In this document: positions 14,749 to 16,962 of the stretch, piece by piece
Layout of the letters: each line of letters starts with the position of its first letter
Numbering within the stretch: the stretch's first letter is position 1
Source of the DNA: JBBIJO01 sp037445895
Lineage (GTDB): Bacteria > Bacteroidota > Ignavibacteria > Kapaibacteriales > UBA2268
Assembly (NCBI GenBank): GCA_037445895.1
Contig: JBBIJO010000028.1
Span: 1 to 16,962, forward strand
DNA: 16,962 nt
Direction: 5' to 3'
The notes under the pieces: generated by a model
Seen by the model: only the letters and a program-made list of their open reading frames with translations
Told to the model about the DNA's origin: nothing
Database searches by the model: none
Program-made: the position numbers and the translations under genes

Positions 14749-15383
14749 TGCCAAAAGAGTGGATTTTAAATCAGGCTAACATGCGTTGGGGTCTTACGAA
14801 AAAGAATAAAGTTGGACCAGTAGCTGAATTAATAAGAAAATGTGCCCCCAAAACATTGAAGGATTGGGAAAATTACTATTTGAAAAATGTATATCCCAGG
14901 GAGCATCTCGAGTTTCTTGGAAAAACTTTATTTATAAAAGTGACAGATGTTTGTAAAGCTGAAATAGAAAGTATTACTGAAAAAGATTGTATAAATTTCA
15001 TATATGATTTAGTCATCAATAGAACTTATGATGGGTATCAATCAGAGATTCAAACAATATATGGCCAGCTTGAGAAAATTCTTGGTGTAAAAATTGACCC
15101 TGCTCCCGATGAATGAGATAGAGGATACAATGTTGATTATTTTATTAAAGTTAACAATAAATTCATTGGACTCCAGATAAAACCTACTGGCTTTGAATAT
15201 ATTACACAAATAATCAACGAACGAGAACAGCAGAAAAAAACACATGAAAAATTTACTAAAAAATATGGAGGAAAAGTATTTTACATTATTTCTGTTACAC
15301 AAGGTAAAAATAAAATTATCCACAATACTGAAGTAATTGAAGAAATTAAGGCTGAAATTGAAAGATTAAGAAATGAAAATTGA
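14748..15383 (+). pseudogene. MjaI-family type II restriction endonuclease, interrupted by an in-frame TGA
   Basis: The N-terminus (WILNQANMRWGLTKKNKVGP, then ELIRKC and LKDWENYYLKNVY) matches the RE_MjaI family, whose type member cuts CTAG. GGAGG lies seven bases before the ATG, which overlaps the methyltransferase stop. The frame stops at a TGA at 15114-15116 after PAPDE. The same frame then continues without interruption through DRGYNVDYFIKVNNKFIGLQIKPTG to a second TGA at 15381-15383, about 211 codons overall. The continuation contains the candidate PD-(D/E)xK nuclease signature (Asp in NVDYF, then QIK). A TGG-to-TGA change at a tryptophan is the simple explanation. The truncated 122-residue product would lack the catalytic core. 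Other genes here use TGA as a true stop and TGG for Trp, so recoding is unlikely. Confidence 0.82.
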
Positions 15384-15591
15384 TTTAAGCAAACTATATG
15401 AAAATTTAGACATTGCTGAAACCTTGTCTAACTTAGCAGAAAAATGGATTAAGAAAATGACACCCCATCAGGTTTCGCCCGCAACCCCACTACAAGAGGG
15501 GAATCATCGCATTGATATTTCGAATTTGCCCATCGGCTTATATTTCATTCAAATTGGAGATTATTCAGAAAAATTTGTGGTGGTGCGATAA
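15373..15591 (+). pseudogene. Chimeric ORF ending in an orphan T9SS C-terminal sorting domain
   Basis: The first about 33 residues (MKIDLSKLYENLDIAETLSN and on to KKMTPHQ) overlap the end of the endonuclease gene by 11 bases and look like the start of an unidentified small protein of the restriction block. From about residue 34 (near base 15472) the sequence becomes HRIDISNLPIGLYFIQIG...EKFVVVR at the extreme C-terminus, the hallmark of a type A type IX secretion sorting domain. Such a domain needs a secreted protein with a signal peptide in front of it; none is present here. The frame is therefore best read as an insertion or recombination junction joining the restriction block to the tail of a former secreted-protein gene. 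Confidence 0.6.
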
Positions 15592-15595
15592 GGAA

Positions 15596-16447
15596 TTATA
15601 ATGAATCATAAGGACTTATTACTTTTGCTATATTCGAAGAACTTACTTGAGTATATATTTGCGTAGTTCTGATTGAACAATGACCTAACAATTGCTGAAT
15701 CATTCTTATATCAGTACCGGACTCAAGTAAATGAGTGGCGAAACTATGTCGCAGGGTATGGACTGAAGCTTTCTTGTTAATATTAGATTTTATAAGAGCT
15801 TCTTTAAAAATTGCCTGAACAGAGCGAGCAGAATATTTACCGCCTTTCTGACCCTCAAACAAATACTCTCTAGGTTTATATTCTTTGTAATATTCTCTAA
15901 GAAGAATTAAAAGTTTTTCGGATAACATTACATATCTGTCCTTTTTTCCTTTTCCTTGAACGATTTTGATAAGTATTCTTTTTGAATTTATATCGGTTAA
16001 CTTCATTTCAATAACTTCACTTAAACGCAAGCCTGAACTATAAATCAATGATAAAATTGCTCTGTGTTTTAAATTTTGAACAGAATTTAGTAGGAGTTTA
16101 ACCTCAGTTTTATCCAAAATTATAGGCAGTTTTTTTTCAGTTCTATCGGGATATAAATAATTAAGTTCATAATTTTTACGAAGTAATTCATTATAAAATA
16201 ATTTAATAGCACCTACCAGTACTTTCTGATATGATTGCGAAATGTTATTCTCTATAACCATTTTGTTAATAAAATGCTCGATTTCAGAGGGGTTTATATT
16301 TTCGGGATTATTATGATTAAAATAAGAGAAAAAAGTTCCAAGTGCATTTGAGTAGGATTTTATTGTTCGATAACTATACCTTTTAATAGTTAACAGTTTT
16401 TTAAATTTATCTAAATAGTTCATATCAGATTTCATATAAATATACAT
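15596..16447 (-). CDS. Tyrosine recombinase (XerC/D- and IntI-like integrase)
   Basis: A site-specific recombinase of up to 283 residues. An N-terminal SAM-like core-binding domain (about 10-95, YLDKFKKLLTIKRYSYRTIK) is followed by the catalytic domain with the complete set Arg141 (GLRLSE), Lys166 (GKGKKDR), His230 and Arg233 (HTLRHSFATHLLESG), His256 (LLGHCS) and nucleophile Tyr265 (QIYTQV). The tail ends SPYDSL, like the SPLD end of many Bacteroidota integrases and of IntI. The extra IntI-specific segment before the HxxR box is absent, so this is not a standard integron integrase. Start codons at 16447, 16435 and 16423 are all possible and none has a clear ribosome binding site. It lies convergent to and four bases from the T9SS remnant, and divergent to a small gene. 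It is a good candidate for mobilising this region. Confidence 0.9.
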   Translation of the reverse strand: MYIYMKSDMNYLDKFKKLLTIKRYSYRTIKSYSNALGTFFSYFNHNNPENINPSEIEHFINKMVIENNISQSYQKVLVGAIKLFYNELLRKNYELNYLYPDRTEKKLPIILDKTEVKLLLNSVQNLKHRAILSLIYSSGLRLSEVIEMKLTDINSKRILIKIVQGKGKKDRYVMLSEKLLILLREYYKEYKPREYLFEGQKGGKYSARSVQAIFKEALIKSNINKKASVHTLRHSFATHLLESGTDIRMIQQLLGHCSIRTTQIYTQVSSSNIAKVISPYDSL

Positions 16448-16469
16448 AATAGACTATAATTTAAGTTAG

Positions 16470-16512
16470 TTTGACGCAGTTATAACAATAATATTTATTT
16501 CGTTGCGCCAAA
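16470..16512. repeat. Imperfect inverted repeat upstream of the integrase (candidate recombination or operator site)
   Basis: TTTGACGCAG at 16470-16479 faces TTGCGCCAAA at 16503-16512: eight Watson-Crick pairs, one mismatch and one G-T pair around a 23-base AT-rich spacer. It sits between the integrase and the divergent gene at 16559, where integrase core sites or operators often lie. No strict GTTRRRY integron crossover site was found within it. Confidence 0.4.
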
Positions 16513-16558
16513 ATAATTTTTTAGTTACCATGTTCATTATAAGAAAGGATAAGAACTA

Positions 16559-16834
16559 ATGCCAATACTTCTCACAACAAAGATTAAAGGACAGACCGCA
16601 GAAGGATACGACCAGGTTTCCGTGTTTCTTCATGAGATTATCCGAAAGTCACCAGGATTCATCCTGCATTGTGCCTATTCATCTGAAGAAGGGTGGGGTA
16701 TCATAGAAGTCTGGAATTCTAAAGCAGAAGCAGATCAGTTTTTTGCAAAATATGTTGTTCCTAATCTTCCGAAAGGCATTATACCCAAACGTTCATATCA
16801 AGAATTACATAGCGTAGTTACTCCGAACATATAA
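16559..16834 (+). CDS. Small ABM/dimeric alpha-beta-barrel-like protein
   Basis: A 91-residue soluble protein with no signal peptide. The pattern TTKIKGQTAEGYDQVSVFLH, then SPGFILHCAYSSEEGWGIIEVWNSKAEADQFFAKYV, follows the antibiotic-biosynthesis-monooxygenase-type ferredoxin-like fold: a strand, a helix, a PGF turn, paired strands, then an EVW strand and a helix. Such proteins are small dimeric oxygenases, isomerases or binding proteins; no catalytic residue can be named. AAAGGA at 16544-16549 lies before the ATG. It is divergent from the integrase and isolated, which suits a mobile or cassette-borne gene, but this is inference from position. The fold call is moderate and the function unknown. 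Confidence 0.65.
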   Translation: MPILLTTKIKGQTAEGYDQVSVFLHEIIRKSPGFILHCAYSSEEGWGIIEVWNSKAEADQFFAKYVVPNLPKGIIPKRSYQELHSVVTPNI

Positions 16835-16962
16835 GCTTAACATTTGCAGATAAATCTCCAAGACCTGGTTAATTATAAACCTCTCGGTAATAAAAATTTT
16901 GCACAGCAACTGATTTGGCGGAAACTCAAGTGAATTATTTCTATTGTGATTTAATGCAAACC
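16835..16962. other. Non-coding right end of the window
   Basis: No open frame with coding character was seen in these 128 bases on either strand. GCTTAAC directly after the preceding stop fits the RYYYAAC consensus that begins an integron attC site, and a TTTGCA near it recurs inverted as TGCAAA at the very end. A matching GTTRRRY end is not visible before the window closes, so no attC site is called. Confidence 0.3.

Noticed and set aside
15114..15116. Reassignment of TGA to tryptophan as an explanation for the broken endonuclease
   Set aside because: TGG encodes Trp throughout the window and TGA serves as the real stop of intact genes such as the acyl-CoA dehydrogenase ending at 7668.
15596..16447. 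Calling the recombinase a genuine integron integrase (intI)
   Set aside because: The segment between the GKGKKDR lysine box and HTLRH is too short to hold the IntI-specific additional domain.
16835..16962. A complete attC site at the right edge
   Set aside because: Only the 5' RYYYAAC-like end is present; no GTTRRRY end or paired inner arms can be shown before the window stops.
1..16962. CRISPR arrays, tRNA or rRNA genes, insertion sequences
   Set aside because: No regularly spaced direct repeats, cloverleaf-type conserved sequence, rRNA-like blocks or transposase motifs were seen on reading both strands.

Overview
The window looks like a chromosomal segment of a bacterium from the Bacteroidota/Ignavibacteriota/Kapabacteria (FCB) neighbourhood. 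This rests on a type IX secretion (T9SS) C-terminal sorting-domain remnant near 15.5 kb, a tyrosine recombinase of the type common in Bacteroidota, an AT-rich genome and start sites with uneven Shine-Dalgarno use. It is an inference from gene content; no rRNA or other phylogenetic marker is present and no tRNA was seen.

Region 1 (1-2.35 kb). The 5' part of a secreted LamG-like protein leaves the window on the left. Divergent from it is a two-gene unit: a 3-hydroxyacyl-CoA dehydrogenase (hbd type) and a TPR protein. This unit ends in hairpins that separate it from the convergent cluster.

Region 2 (2.34-4.95 kb, minus strand). Three genes, in transcription order archaeal-type HMG-CoA synthase, SCP-x-type acetoacetyl-CoA thiolase and a DUF35 OB-fold protein, match the archaeal thiolase/HMG-CoA synthase/DUF35 complex that makes HMG-CoA. 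The DUF35 protein contains no cysteine, so the usual zinc ribbon is lost. A perfect 15-base palindrome abuts the ribosome binding site of the first gene.

Region 3 (5.2-13.1 kb). Two divergent acyl-CoA dehydrogenases flank a short AT-rich promoter region. The plus-strand one heads a tight operon: acyl-CoA dehydrogenase, IcmF (fused isobutyryl-CoA mutase with its own G-protein), a small DUF6125-like protein of unknown function, and methylcrotonyl-CoA carboxylase beta. With hbd and the thiolase/HMG-CoA synthase pair, this region looks like a branched- and short-chain acyl-CoA hub. Valine-derived isobutyryl-CoA could be rearranged to butyryl-CoA and oxidised toward acetoacetyl-CoA, while leucine-derived 3-methylcrotonyl-CoA is carboxylated toward HMG-CoA. 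Crotonase, the biotin carboxylase subunit, HMG-CoA lyase and HMG-CoA reductase are not in the window.

Region 4 (13.1-16.96 kb). An AT-richer accessory block begins 26 bases after mccB with no visible terminator. It holds a decaying MjaI-like restriction-modification system: a frameshifted N-terminal module, an apparently intact SPPY DNA methyltransferase with a C-terminal domain resembling a catalytically dead staphylococcal nuclease, and an endonuclease gene cut by an in-frame TGA just before its nuclease motif. It runs into the orphaned 3' end of a T9SS cargo gene, then a minus-strand tyrosine recombinase, an imperfect inverted repeat and a small divergent ABM-like gene. That last arrangement recalls an integron but lacks its defining marks.
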